Part shown: positions 1 to 8,564 of the stretch, piece after piece
Layout of the letters: each line of letters starts with the position of its first letter
Position numbering within the stretch: position 1 is the stretch's first letter
NCBI RefSeq assembly: GCF_001439685.1
Contig: NZ_JYLH01000015.1
Location: 1-64,000 of the forward strand
DNA length: 64,000 nucleotides
Reading direction: 5' to 3'
Source: Pseudomonas libanensis
Lineage (GTDB): Bacteria > Pseudomonadota > Gammaproteobacteria > Pseudomonadales > Pseudomonadaceae
The notes under the pieces: model-generated
What the model saw: only the letters and a program-made list of their open reading frames with translations
Told to the model about the DNA's origin: nothing
Databases searched by the model: none
Made by a program: the position numbers and the translations under genes

Positions 1-38
1 CTGACTCCACAAGCACCCACACGAATTGCTTGATTCAG

Positions 39-50
39 TTGTTAAAGAGC
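39..50 (-). promoter_or_regulatory. boxA antitermination element of an rRNA operon leader
   Basis: Read on the minus strand this is GCTCTTTAACAA, the boxA that loads the Nus antitermination complex on rRNA transcripts. It lies downstream of three rRNA-type promoters. The sequence that follows toward the left edge, with CAAGCAATTCGTGTGGG, is typical of the pseudomonad 16S leader. The 16S gene itself would start beyond position 1. Confidence 0.8.
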
Positions 51-86
51 GGTTGGTTAAGATCTTTCGTCTCAACCGAGGCGCGC

Positions 87-114
87 ATTCTACAGCAGCC
101 TCATTTGCTGTCAA
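87..114 (-). promoter_or_regulatory. rRNA operon promoter, proximal of three
   Basis: On the minus strand there is a -35 TTGACA (109-114), a 16-bp spacer and a -10 TAGAAT (87-92), followed by a GC-rich discriminator GCGCGCC. A GC-rich discriminator next to a strong consensus promoter is the usual mark of stringently controlled rRNA promoters. It is the closest of three tandem promoters to boxA. Confidence 0.8.
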
Positions 115-196
115 GTGATTATTTTCAAAAGCTTTCGAAGATTTCTTCAACAACTTCAACCACTTGCGCTTCTGATCTCTCATCAGCGGGAGGCGA

Positions 197-224
197 ATTC
201 TACAGCGTTACACGCTGCTGTCAA
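197..224 (-). promoter_or_regulatory. rRNA operon promoter, middle of three
   Basis: Minus-strand -35 TTGACA (219-224), 16-bp spacer and -10 TAGAAT (197-202), then TCGCCTCCC. Architecture and hexamers match the proximal promoter 110 bp downstream, which suggests promoter duplication. Confidence 0.78.
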
Positions 225-342
225 CACCTCTTTTTCAACTTCCTCTGGGCTTCGGTGAACTGAAGCAACTTGCTGCCGAAAACTTCATAACTCATTGTTT
301 ACCAAGGAGTTTTCCGTTTCGACTGCGCCGGAAGTGGGGCGA

Positions 343-370
343 ATTATAGACAGATATAATTCGCCGTCAA
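343..370 (-). promoter_or_regulatory. rRNA operon promoter, distal of three
   Basis: Minus-strand -35 TTGACG (365-370), 16-bp spacer and perfect -10 TATAAT (343-348), then TCGCCCC. It starts about 15 bp after the tyrS stop codon. No intrinsic terminator is visible between tyrS and this promoter, so some read-through from tyrS into the rRNA operon is possible. Confidence 0.75.
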
Positions 371-385
371 CACCTAATTTCAGAC

Positions 386-1585
386 TTATTCGGATTTGAG
401 CGTAATGCGCGCAAATGCCTTCTTTCCTGCCTGGCACACATGGGTAGCGCCCAGCTCGTATATAAAGGTGCGATCAACTACCTCACCATCTATACGCACA
501 CCGCCCGACCCCAAGAGATCACGAGCGACCGCCGAGTTCTTTACCAGGCCCGCCTTATTAAGGACAGCCGCAATCGGCATCGCCTCAACAGCCGTCAACT
601 CAATTTCCGGCAGATCGTCAGGCAGCTCGCCATCCTTCATACGATTACCCGCAGCGCGGTGAGCACTGGCTGCAGCCTCCTCACCATGGAAGCGCGCAAC
701 AATCTCTTCTGCCAGCTTGATCTTCACATCGCGAGGATTGGCACCCGCCTCTACATCCGCACGCAGCGCGTTAATTTCGTCCATCGAGCGGAAGCTCAAC
801 AGTTCGAAGTAACGCCACATCAAAGCATCCGGAATGGAAACCAGCTTGCCGTACATCACACCCGGAGCTTCCTGAATGCCAACATAGTTGCCCAAGGACT
901 TGGACATCTTCTTGACGCCATCCAACCCCTCAAGCAACGGCATGGTCAGAATGCACTGAGCCTCCTGACCATACGCACGCTGCAGCTCACGACCCATCAG
1001 CAGATTGAACTTCTGATCGGTGCCGCCCAGCTCAACATCCGCACGCAGCGCTACCGAGTCATACCCCTGAACAAGCGGGTAAAGGAACTCATGGATCGCG
1101 ATTGGCTGATTGGTGGAGTAGCGCTTGTCGAAGTCATCGCGCTCAAGCATGCGTGCCACGGTGTACTGGGAAGTCAGGCGAATGAAATCTGCCGGCCCCA
1201 TCTTGTCCATCCAGGTGGAGTTGAACGCCACCTCGGTTTTGGCTGGATCAAGGATCTTGAACACCTGTGTCTTATAGGTCTCGGCATTATCGAGTACCTG
1301 CTCGCGAGTCAGCGGCGGGCGCGTTGCGCTCTTACCGCTCGGATCACCGATCATCCCGGTGAAGTCACCTATAAGAAAGATGACTTGATGACCCAGCTCC
1401 TGGAACTGACGCAGCTTATTAATAAGCACGGTGTGACCTAGGTGCAGATCCGGCGCGGTCGGATCAAAGCCAGCCTTGATACGCAGGGGCTGGCCGCGCT
1501 TGAGCTTTTCGATCAGCTCAGACTCGACCAACAGTTCGTCCGCACCACGTTTTATCAGCGCTAGCTGCTCTTCAACCGACTTCAT
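386..1585 (-). CDS. tyrS: Tyrosyl-tRNA synthetase
   Basis: Charges tRNA-Tyr with tyrosine in the cytoplasm. The protein is 399 residues from the chosen ATG, which gives the usual N-terminus MKSVEEQLAL; a longer frame with upstream starts adds 15 unlikely residues. Class I signatures are present: an HLGH version of HIGH at residues 48-51 and KMSKS at 226-230. A C-terminal S4-like RNA-binding segment is visible (SGGVRIDGEVVD). The gene lies directly upstream of an rRNA operon in the same orientation, an arrangement common in pseudomonads. Confidence 0.96.
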   Translation of the reverse strand: MKSVEEQLALIKRGADELLVESELIEKLKRGQPLRIKAGFDPTAPDLHLGHTVLINKLRQFQELGHQVIFLIGDFTGMIGDPSGKSATRPPLTREQVLDNAETYKTQVFKILDPAKTEVAFNSTWMDKMGPADFIRLTSQYTVARMLERDDFDKRYSTNQPIAIHEFLYPLVQGYDSVALRADVELGGTDQKFNLLMGRELQRAYGQEAQCILTMPLLEGLDGVKKMSKSLGNYVGIQEAPGVMYGKLVSIPDALMWRYFELLSFRSMDEINALRADVEAGANPRDVKIKLAEEIVARFHGEEAAASAHRAAGNRMKDGELPDDLPEIELTAVEAMPIAAVLNKAGLVKNSAVARDLLGSGGVRIDGEVVDRTFIYELGATHVCQAGKKAFARITLKSE

Positions 1586-1794
1586 AACAGACCCGCAAGG
1601 CTCAGATTCAAAAGGGAACCAACCATACAAGATCAGGGACTAATTACAAGTTTTGCCCTGCGCACGGACACCATTCAGCGAGCCCAGCATTCGCGAGCTT
1701 GCGCCACAGATGATTTGGTTATATTTTATACAGTTATTTCATCTTCATCATGTCATTCATCTTTTCCATTTCATCTTCAAAGTCAAAATTACCT

Positions 1795-3207
1795 ATGACC
1801 ACTGAACCGTCTAAAGCGCCGCCGCTTTACCCGAAGACCCACCTGCTCGCCGCAAGTGGTATCGCCGCCCTTCTCAGCCTGGCACTCCTGGTATTCCCTT
1901 CCAGTGACGTAGAAGCCAAACGAACATCCCTTAGCCTTGACCTGGAAAGCCCTGTTGAGCAACTGACACAAGATCAAGACGCTTCCGACGCCCAACAAGC
2001 CACAAATCCCCCGACCGAATCGCCTTTCGCACAGATCGAAAGCACTCCCGGAGACACCCAGCAAGCCACCTGGGACCAACCTCCGGTAGCCGCAGCCAAG
2101 AGCCCTCAGCATCGCGAGGTCATCGTCAGCAGAGGTGACACGTTATCAACGCTATTCGAAAAGGTCGGACTGCCTGCCGCTACCGTCACCGAGGTGTTGG
2201 CCAGCGATAAGCAAGCCAAGCAATTCACCCAGCTCAAACACGGGCAAAAGCTTGAGTTTGAACTGACGCCCGACGGGCAGTTGAACAACCTGCACACCAG
2301 CATCAGCGACCTGGAAAGCATCAGCCTGAGCAAAGGCGCCAAAGGCTTTGCCTTCAACCGCATCACTACCAAGCCGGTCATGCGCTCAGCCTACGTACAC
2401 GGCGTGATCAACAGCTCCCTGTCGCAATCGGCCGCCCGCGCAGGCCTTTCGCACAGCATGACCATGGACATGGCCAGCGTATTCGGCTACGACATCGACT
2501 TCGCCCAAGACATCCGCCAGGGTGACGAATTCGACGTGATCTACGAGCAGAAAGTCGCCAACGGCAAAGTAGTAGGCACAGGCAACATTCTCTCTGCACG
2601 CTTCACCAACCGCGGCAAAACCTACACCGCCGTGCGCTACACGAACAAACAAGGCAATAGCAGCTATTACACGGCTGATGGCAACAGCATGCGCAAGGCT
2701 TTCATCCGCACCCCCGTGGACTTTGCCCGTATTAGCTCGCGTTTCTCCATGGGTCGCAAGCATCCAATTCTGAACAAAATCCGCGCGCATAAGGGCGTCG
2801 ACTATGCCGCTCCGCGCGGTACGCCTATCAAGGCAGCTGGCGACGGCAAAGTGTTGTTGGCGGGACGTCGCGGCGGTTACGGCAATACGGTGATCATCCA
2901 GCACGGCAATACCTACCGAACGCTGTATGGGCACATGCAAGGGTTTGCCAAGGGCGTCAAGACTGGCGGCAACGTGAAACAGGGCCAAGTAATCGGCTAC
3001 ATTGGCACTACAGGCCTGTCCACAGGGCCGCACTTGCACTATGAGTTCCAGGTCAATGGCGTACACGTTGACCCTTTGGGCCAGAAGCTGCCGATGGCCG
3101 ACCCGATCGCCAAGGCCGAACGCGCACGCTTCATGCAACAGAGCCAGCCGCTGATGGCGCGAATGGATCAAGAGCGCTCCACATTACTGGCTTCGGCGAA
3201 GCGTTAG
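1795..3207 (+). CDS. Murein DD-endopeptidase of the M23 family (MepM-like)
   Basis: Predicted periplasmic peptidoglycan hydrolase that cuts cross-link peptides. From the ATG at 1795 it has 470 residues. A cytoplasmic stub is followed by a hydrophobic segment near residues 17-35 (signal anchor), an OapA/LysM-like region near 107-180 (VSRGDTLSTLFEKVGL) and an M23 peptidase domain near 317-422. Zinc ligands are visible: H332 and D336 in HKGVD, and H413/H415 in HLHYEF. An in-frame ATG at 1750 would add 15 residues. Neither start has a clear Shine-Dalgarno, so the start is chosen on the typical N-terminus MTTEPSKAPP. It is followed after 3 nt by anmK, so wall cutting and wall-sugar recycling are probably co-transcribed. 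Confidence 0.9.
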   Translation: MTTEPSKAPPLYPKTHLLAASGIAALLSLALLVFPSSDVEAKRTSLSLDLESPVEQLTQDQDASDAQQATNPPTESPFAQIESTPGDTQQATWDQPPVAAAKSPQHREVIVSRGDTLSTLFEKVGLPAATVTEVLASDKQAKQFTQLKHGQKLEFELTPDGQLNNLHTSISDLESISLSKGAKGFAFNRITTKPVMRSAYVHGVINSSLSQSAARAGLSHSMTMDMASVFGYDIDFAQDIRQGDEFDVIYEQKVANGKVVGTGNILSARFTNRGKTYTAVRYTNKQGNSSYYTADGNSMRKAFIRTPVDFARISSRFSMGRKHPILNKIRAHKGVDYAAPRGTPIKAAGDGKVLLAGRRGGYGNTVIIQHGNTYRTLYGHMQGFAKGVKTGGNVKQGQVIGYIGTTGLSTGPHLHYEFQVNGVHVDPLGQKLPMADPIAKAERARFMQQSQPLMARMDQERSTLLASAKR

Positions 3208-3210
3208 GGT

Positions 3211-4302
3211 ATGCCGCTCTATATCGGTGTGATGTCCGGGACCAGCCTCGACGGCCTGGATATCGCCCTCATTGAACAAGGCACGGCGATCAATCTGATC
3301 GCCACCCGCTACATTCCCATGCCCGAGACATTGCGCACTGAGCTATTGAGCCTGTGCGCCAGCGGCCCAGATGAAATCGCCCGGTCTGCTATTGCCCAGC
3401 AACAGTGGGTCACGCTGGCCGCCCAAGGCATCCACGCCTTGCTGGATCAGCACAACTTGAAGCCTCAGGACATTCGTGCAATCGGCAGTCATGGCCAGAC
3501 GATTCGCCATGAACCCGCCCGAGGCTTTACCGTACAGGTCGGCAACCCTGCCCTGCTCACCGAGCTGACTGACATCACCGTAGTCAGCGACTTCCGCAGC
3601 CGTGATGTTGCCGCTGGCGGCCAGGGTGCGCCCTTGGTACCTGCGTTTCATGAAGCCTTGTTCGGCGAACACACGGGCAACCGCGCTGTGTTGAATATTG
3701 GCGGGTTCAGCAACCTCAGCCTGATTGAGACAAACAAACCTGTCGCCGGCTTCGACTGCGGCCCGGGCAACGTCCTGCTGGATGCCTGGATTCACCTGCA
3801 GCGCGGCGAACACTTTGATCGCGACGGGCAATGGGCTGCCAGCGGCAAGGTCCAGCCCCGGCTACTCAACACATTGCTCAGCGCCCCGTTCTTCTTGACC
3901 AAAGGCCCAAAAAGTACGGGTCGCGAAGTGTTCAACCTCGCCTGGCTGCAGGAGCACCTTGCCCGCTTGCCTGTCTTTGAACCTCAGGACGTACAGGCCA
4001 CGTTACTGGAACTGACGGCCTTCACCATCGTCGAGTCCCTGCAAAGCGCACAACCAACCACAGAGACCTTGCTGATCTGCGGCGGCGGCGCCCATAACAA
4101 AACACTGATGGATCGACTGACAGCGCTGTTGCCCACCACCCACGTCAGCAGTACAGCTATCTACGGCGTAGATCCCGACTGGGTCGAAGCCATGGCCTTC
4201 GCCTGGCTGGCACATTGCTGCCTGGAAGGCGTCGCCGCCAACCGTCCCAGCGTCACCGGTGCTCGCGGGCTTCGGGTACTCGGCGCGATCTACCCCGCCT
4301 GA
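3211..4302 (+). CDS. anmK: Anhydro-N-acetylmuramic acid kinase
   Basis: Opens and phosphorylates 1,6-anhydro-MurNAc to MurNAc-6-phosphate, the entry step of wall-sugar recycling. It has 363 residues, the normal family length. The ASKHA-fold kinase start (VMSGTSLDGLD, residues 7-17), the GSHGQT motif and the central GFDCGPGN are all present. It sits 3 nt behind an M23 endopeptidase. AmgK and MurU, later steps of the same recycling route in pseudomonads, are about 20 kb away in this window. Confidence 0.96.
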   Translation: MPLYIGVMSGTSLDGLDIALIEQGTAINLIATRYIPMPETLRTELLSLCASGPDEIARSAIAQQQWVTLAAQGIHALLDQHNLKPQDIRAIGSHGQTIRHEPARGFTVQVGNPALLTELTDITVVSDFRSRDVAAGGQGAPLVPAFHEALFGEHTGNRAVLNIGGFSNLSLIETNKPVAGFDCGPGNVLLDAWIHLQRGEHFDRDGQWAASGKVQPRLLNTLLSAPFFLTKGPKSTGREVFNLAWLQEHLARLPVFEPQDVQATLLELTAFTIVESLQSAQPTTETLLICGGGAHNKTLMDRLTALLPTTHVSSTAIYGVDPDWVEAMAFAWLAHCCLEGVAANRPSVTGARGLRVLGAIYPA

Positions 4303-4315
4303 ATCCCAGACAGCA

Positions 4316-4354
4316 AAACGCCGCGTGGCTAATCAAGCCAAGCGGCGTTTTTTT
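4316..4354. terminator. Intrinsic terminator between anmK and erpA
   Basis: AACGCCGC pairs with GCGGCGTT around a 17-nt partly self-complementary loop (GGCT/AGCC), and runs into seven Ts on the plus strand. The minus-strand read ends in TTTTGC, so it can serve both convergent genes. Confidence 0.8.
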
Positions 4355-4371
4355 GCGCACGAGGCTACCGA

Positions 4372-4722
4372 TCAGATCGAGAACGAAGAGCCGCAACCAC
4401 AAGTAGTGGTGGCATTTGGGTTCTTGATCACGAAACGCGAGCCTTCCAGACCTTCCTGGTAATCCACCTCGGCACCTGCCAGGTACTGGAAACTCATCGG
4501 GTCCACGACAAGGCTGACGCCCTCGCGTTCGACGATGGTGTCATCATCGGCCACATCTTCATCGAAGGTAAAACCGTACTGAAACCCTGAACAACCGCCG
4601 CCCGTAACGAATACGCGCAGCTTCAAGCGATCATTACCCTCTTCATCGACCAGGCTCTTCACCTTGTGCGCAGCACCGTGGGTAAATTGCAAAGCCGTGG
4701 GGGTGAAGGACTCAACGCTCAT
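4372..4722 (-). CDS. erpA: Iron-sulfur cluster insertion protein ErpA
   Basis: A-type carrier that delivers Fe-S clusters to apo-proteins, including isoprenoid-pathway enzymes. From the ATG at 4722 it has 116 residues, the family norm. The three cluster ligands are C44 (GGGCSGF) and C108/C110 (CGCGSSFSI at the C-terminus). The start is supported by GGGAG about 10 nt upstream; an upstream in-frame start adds only [10 protein letters not shown]. The gene has its own sigma70-like promoter. Confidence 0.95.
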
Positions 4723-4768
4723 GCTGATAATCTCCCGGCGTAGCGCCGTCATATGCGTAATGGCCGGT

Positions 4769-4798
4769 ATTATCCGCTTCTCCTAGAAAAGCGGTCAA
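4769..4798 (-). promoter_or_regulatory. Putative sigma70 promoter of erpA
   Basis: Minus-strand -35 TTGACC (4793-4798), 18-bp spacer and -10 GATAAT (4769-4774), about 46 bp before the erpA start. The spacer carries a small inverted repeat (GCTTTTC/GAGAAGC). I cannot tell by eye whether an IscR site is present. Confidence 0.5.
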
Positions 4799-4837
4799 CT
4801 ATTGTTACGGTATATCAATCTGCACAGCCGCCATTAA

Positions 4838-4872
4838 AAACGCAAAAGGCCCGATCAGCGGGCCTTTGCGTA
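4838..4872 (-). terminator. Intrinsic terminator of argC
   Basis: On the minus strand GCAAAGGCCCG pairs with CGGGCCTTTTGC around a short loop and is followed by TTTTT. It lies just past the argC stop codon. Confidence 0.85.
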
Positions 4873-4886
4873 ACGGTCGATGAGCG

Positions 4887-5921
4887 TTAAGGCAGCATGC
4901 CTGCATGGGAGAGGCCCAGCTTCTCATCCAGGCCGAACAGGATGTTCATGTTCTGCACCGCCTGGCCCGATGCGCCCTTGACCAGGTTGTCGATCACCGA
5001 CAGCACCACGACCAGGTCGCCATCCTGCGGGCGATGCACTGCAATACGGCACACATTGGCGCCACGCACACTGCGGGTTTCCGGATGGCTGCCCGCCGGC
5101 ATTACATCGACGAACGGCTCATTGGCATAACGTTTTTCAAACAATGCCTGCAGGTCTACCGAGCGGTCAGTAACGGTCGCATACAGCGTGGAGTGAATCC
5201 CACGGATCATCGGCGTCAGGTGTGGCACGAAGGTCAGGCCCACGTCCTTGCCGGCAGCGCGACGCAGCCCCTGGCGGATTTCTGGCAGGTGACGATGCCC
5301 CTTTACCGCATAGGCTTTCATGCTTTCCGACGTTTCAGAGTACAGAGAACCTACCGCCGCACCACGTCCCGCCCCGCTGACACCCGACTTGCAGTCGGCG
5401 ATCAGTCGCGAAGCATCCGCCAAACCAGCTTCCAGCAATGGCAGGAAGCCCAGTTGCGTCGCAGTCGGATAGCAACCCGGCACCGCAATCAGGCGTGCCT
5501 GCTTGATCTGCTCACGATTGACTTCCGGCAGGCCGTAGACCGCCTCTTCCAACAACTGCGGCGCACCGTGGGGTTGGCCGTACCACTTGGCCCACTCATC
5601 AGCATCCTGCAGGCGGAAGTCCGCCGACAGGTCGATGACCTTTGTACCAGCCGCCAACAACTCACCCGCCAACGCATGGGCAACACCGTGAGGCGTGGCA
5701 AAGAACACCACATCGCAGGCGCCCAGGGTCTTGATATCCGGCACGCTGAACGCCAGGCCGTCATAGTGGCCTCGCAGGTTCGGGTACATATCGGCCACGG
5801 CCAGCCCAGCTTCGGATCGGGAAGTAATGACCACCACCTCAGCCTGCGGATGCTGGGCCAACAGACGCAGCAATTCGACACCGGTGTAACCCGTGCCGCC
5901 GACGATACCGACCTTGACCAT
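4887..5921 (-). CDS. argC: N-acetyl-gamma-glutamyl-phosphate reductase
   Basis: NADPH-dependent reduction of N-acetylglutamyl phosphate in arginine synthesis. It has 344 residues from the ATG at 5921; an upstream extension lacks family character. The nucleotide-binding loop GGTGYTG is at 8-14 and the catalytic cysteine C150 lies in VPGCYPT. It is divergent from hemJ, with about 130 bp between them, and ends at a strong terminator, so it is probably monocistronic. Confidence 0.96.
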   Translation of the reverse strand: MVKVGIVGGTGYTGVELLRLLAQHPQAEVVVITSRSEAGLAVADMYPNLRGHYDGLAFSVPDIKTLGACDVVFFATPHGVAHALAGELLAAGTKVIDLSADFRLQDADEWAKWYGQPHGAPQLLEEAVYGLPEVNREQIKQARLIAVPGCYPTATQLGFLPLLEAGLADASRLIADCKSGVSGAGRGAAVGSLYSETSESMKAYAVKGHRHLPEIRQGLRRAAGKDVGLTFVPHLTPMIRGIHSTLYATVTDRSVDLQALFEKRYANEPFVDVMPAGSHPETRSVRGANVCRIAVHRPQDGDLVVVLSVIDNLVKGASGQAVQNMNILFGLDEKLGLSHAGMLP

Positions 5922-6055
5922 AAACCTGCCCTCAACGAACCCACTGGAAAGGCGTCGATAATAGGGGCCGCATCGTCCTGCGACAACCGTCAACGTGACG
6001 TACGGGCGCATGAGCCACTACTATCTTGGCTACCGTGAACCTGGGAATAACTAAA

Positions 6056-6484
6056 ATGCTCTATCTATGGATAAAAGCCTTCCACATCGTCAGCATCGTC
6101 TGCTGGTTTGCCGGGCTGTTCTATCTGCCGCGCCTGTTCGTCTACCATGCCCAAAGCGACGACACCGTCAGCAAAGAACGCTTCAGCGTCATGGAGCGCA
6201 AGCTGTACCGGGGCATCATGGGCCCGGCGATGGTTGCCACACTGGTCTTCGGCATCTGGATGCTGGCGCTCAACCCCGGCATTTTCCAATCCGGAGCCTG
6301 GATCCACGCCAAGTTGACCTTGGTCGTGCTACTTATCGGCTACCACCATATGTGCGGCGCGCAGGTGAAACGCTTCGCCCGTGGCGAGAACACCCGCAGC
6401 CATGTCTTTTATCGCTGGTTCAATGAGGTGCCGGTTCTGATATTGCTGGCTATCGTAATTTTGGTCGTGGTCAAACCGTTCTAA
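6056..6484 (+). CDS. hemJ: Protoporphyrinogen IX oxidase, HemJ family
   Basis: Membrane enzyme that oxidises protoporphyrinogen IX to protoporphyrin IX late in haem synthesis in bacteria lacking HemG/HemY. It has 142 residues from the ATG at 6056; ten more residues are open upstream but untypical. Four hydrophobic helices are visible. The conserved histidine near the start (KAFHIVSIVCWFAG, H10) and the YHHMCG motif fit HemJ. The gene stops 24 nt before a nitronate monooxygenase gene, a possible two-gene unit. Confidence 0.9.
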   Translation: MLYLWIKAFHIVSIVCWFAGLFYLPRLFVYHAQSDDTVSKERFSVMERKLYRGIMGPAMVATLVFGIWMLALNPGIFQSGAWIHAKLTLVVLLIGYHHMCGAQVKRFARGENTRSHVFYRWFNEVPVLILLAIVILVVVKPF

Positions 6485-6508
6485 CTTCAATTACTCGGGG
6501 AACCTCCA

Positions 6509-7471
6509 ATGTCGCTGCCCGCTTTGCTGGAACAACGTCTGCGCCTGCCCGTGGTGGCTGCGCCGATGTTTCTGATCTCCAACCCGCAACTGGTCCTGGC
6601 CTGCTGCCGCAACGGGGTGGTCGGGAGCTTCCCGGCGCTCAACCAACGCGAAAGCAGCGGTTTCAAGGCTTGGCTGGAAGAAATCGAAGCTGGCCTGGCG
6701 CAGTTGGACAACCCAGCGCCCTATGCCGTGAACCTGATCGTGCATAACAGCAACCCACGGCTGGAGGCCGATTTGGCGATCTGTGTGGAGCACAAGGTGC
6801 CCATCGTCATTACCAGCCTCGGTGCGGTGAAGGAATTGGTAGATGCCGTCCACAGCTACGGCGGCCTGGTATTTCATGACGTCACGACCCGACGCCATGC
6901 CGAGAAAGCCGCTGAGGCGGGCGTCGATGGCCTGATCGCCGTAGCCGCTGGTGCCGGCGGCCATGCTGGCACCTGGAGCCCCTTCTCGCTGATTGCCGAA
7001 ATTCGCCAATTTTTCGACAAAACCCTGCTGCTGGCTGGTTGCCTCAACCATGGCCACGAAATTCTCGCCGCCCAATTGCTGGGAGCCGACTTGGCGTATT
7101 TCGGCACGCGCTTTATCGGTACTACCGAAAGCCACGCGCCGGATGCCTATAAAGAGATGCTGCTCACATCGCGCGCTGCCGACATCGTGCACACTCCCGC
7201 AGTCTCCGGCGTACCTGCGAGCTTTATGCGCCAGAGCCTGGAAAATGCCGGTTTCGACCTCGCCGCGCTGCAAGGCAAAGGTGAAGTCAATTTCGGCTCC
7301 AAACTCAAACCATTGAGTGATGAGGCCAAAGCGTGGAAAACTGTATGGTCAGCCGGTCAGGGCGTCGGTGAAATCGATGATTTACCCAGCGTCGATGAAC
7401 TCGTCGCCCGCCTGGATGCCGAATACCGCAAAGCACGCGAGCATGCCGCGCAACTGCGCTGGCCACGCTGA
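6509..7471 (+). CDS. Nitronate monooxygenase (2-nitropropane dioxygenase family)
   Basis: FMN-dependent TIM-barrel oxidase that oxidises alkyl nitronates and related anionic nitro compounds. It has 320 residues. The family phosphate/FMN-binding segments are readable: VVAAPMFLIS near residue 15, VAAGAGGHAGTWSPF near 149, and GADLAYFGTRFIGT near 194. The true substrate is unknown, since many members detoxify propionate-3-nitronate. It follows hemJ closely in the same direction. Confidence 0.88.
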   Translation: MSLPALLEQRLRLPVVAAPMFLISNPQLVLACCRNGVVGSFPALNQRESSGFKAWLEEIEAGLAQLDNPAPYAVNLIVHNSNPRLEADLAICVEHKVPIVITSLGAVKELVDAVHSYGGLVFHDVTTRRHAEKAAEAGVDGLIAVAAGAGGHAGTWSPFSLIAEIRQFFDKTLLLAGCLNHGHEILAAQLLGADLAYFGTRFIGTTESHAPDAYKEMLLTSRAADIVHTPAVSGVPASFMRQSLENAGFDLAALQGKGEVNFGSKLKPLSDEAKAWKTVWSAGQGVGEIDDLPSVDELVARLDAEYRKAREHAAQLRWPR

Positions 7472-7539
7472 CCCACTGCACGGTCCGCCGATTGGACGGG
7501 CCTGCACACCCTCCCTGATTAAGTGACAAGGATGCCCGC

Positions 7540-8502
7540 ATGAGCGACAGCCGTTTCAAGATTGTGTTTGACGGAGCCTTGCTCCCGGGTGTCGAAAGCA
7601 CCACCGCCAAGCTGAACCTCGCCGAGCTGTTCAAGAGCGATGTCGAGGCGATCGAAAAACTCTTTACCGGCCGCCCGGTCGCGCTCAAACGCGATCTTTC
7701 CCGCCCCGATGCCGAAACCTACCTGACGGCATTGAAAAACGCCGGGGTCGACGCACGCATCGAAGCCGAACAACCCGTAGCATTCAGCCTGGCCGAAACC
7801 CACGAGACGAGCTCCCCTGGCTCCGCCTTTTCCCGCTCCGAAGCCTCACCTTATGCCCCGCCACGCGCTGCGGTTGGCGATGACTTGCCGGAGTTCGCCA
7901 CCCTCAAGGTATTCACCATAAACGGGCGCATCGGCCGCCTGCGGTACCTGGCCTGGACGCTGGCACTGACCGTCGCGATGCTGGTGGCTGCTGGCATCAT
8001 CAGTACCGTCGGCTTCGCGGTGGCGACTGCCTCGCCAACAATCGCCATCATTCTCGGCTCGCTGCTGGGTTTCGCGCTATTTGTTGGACTCGTCGTGGTG
8101 AGCGTGCAAATCGGTGTGCAGCGCCTGCACGACCTGGGCTGGTCTGGCTGGTTGTACTTGCTGAACCTGGTCCCACTGGTTAATAGCGTTTTCCCTATCC
8201 TGTTGCTGGTATTGCCGGGGAACGCGGGTGCCAACCAATACGGCGCACCGCCACCACCGAACTCTACTGCGGTGAAAATCCTGGCCTCGCTGTGGCTGGC
8301 GTTTATTCCATTGATGCTCATCATCGGCCTGACCCTGGGCATGAACGGTTATCTGGACCAACTTGAAGCCAATATGGACAGCAGTTACGAAAGCAGCTCC
8401 ATCACCTCCGATGAAGACGTCGATCAAAGCGTCATTGTGGATGAAGCCGCAGCGCAAAGTGCTGACGACGCGGCCGAACCTGTAGACTCTCCAGAACAGT
8501 GA
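7540..8502 (+). CDS. DUF805 membrane protein with N-terminal soluble region
   Basis: Function unknown. It has 320 residues. Residues 1-125 are soluble and charged, resembling small proteins found in front of DUF805 domains in pseudomonads (FKIVFDGALLPGV). Residues about 125-275 form the DUF805 region with four hydrophobic helices and the hallmark NGRIGRLRYL and VGVQRLHDLGWSGW stretches. The C-terminal 40 residues are acidic and low-complexity. The stop overlaps the 5' end of an open frame that continues into the SDR gene, so the two may be co-transcribed. Confidence 0.82.
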   Translation: MSDSRFKIVFDGALLPGVESTTAKLNLAELFKSDVEAIEKLFTGRPVALKRDLSRPDAETYLTALKNAGVDARIEAEQPVAFSLAETHETSSPGSAFSRSEASPYAPPRAAVGDDLPEFATLKVFTINGRIGRLRYLAWTLALTVAMLVAAGIISTVGFAVATASPTIAIILGSLLGFALFVGLVVVSVQIGVQRLHDLGWSGWLYLLNLVPLVNSVFPILLLVLPGNAGANQYGAPPPPNSTAVKILASLWLAFIPLMLIIGLTLGMNGYLDQLEANMDSSYESSSITSDEDVDQSVIVDEAAAQSADDAAEPVDSPEQ

Positions 8503-8564
8503 AGAAACGCCCGCCACCTGTGACGCCACTGTCACAGGTCGGCGGCGTTGCGATGGAGAAAGGC

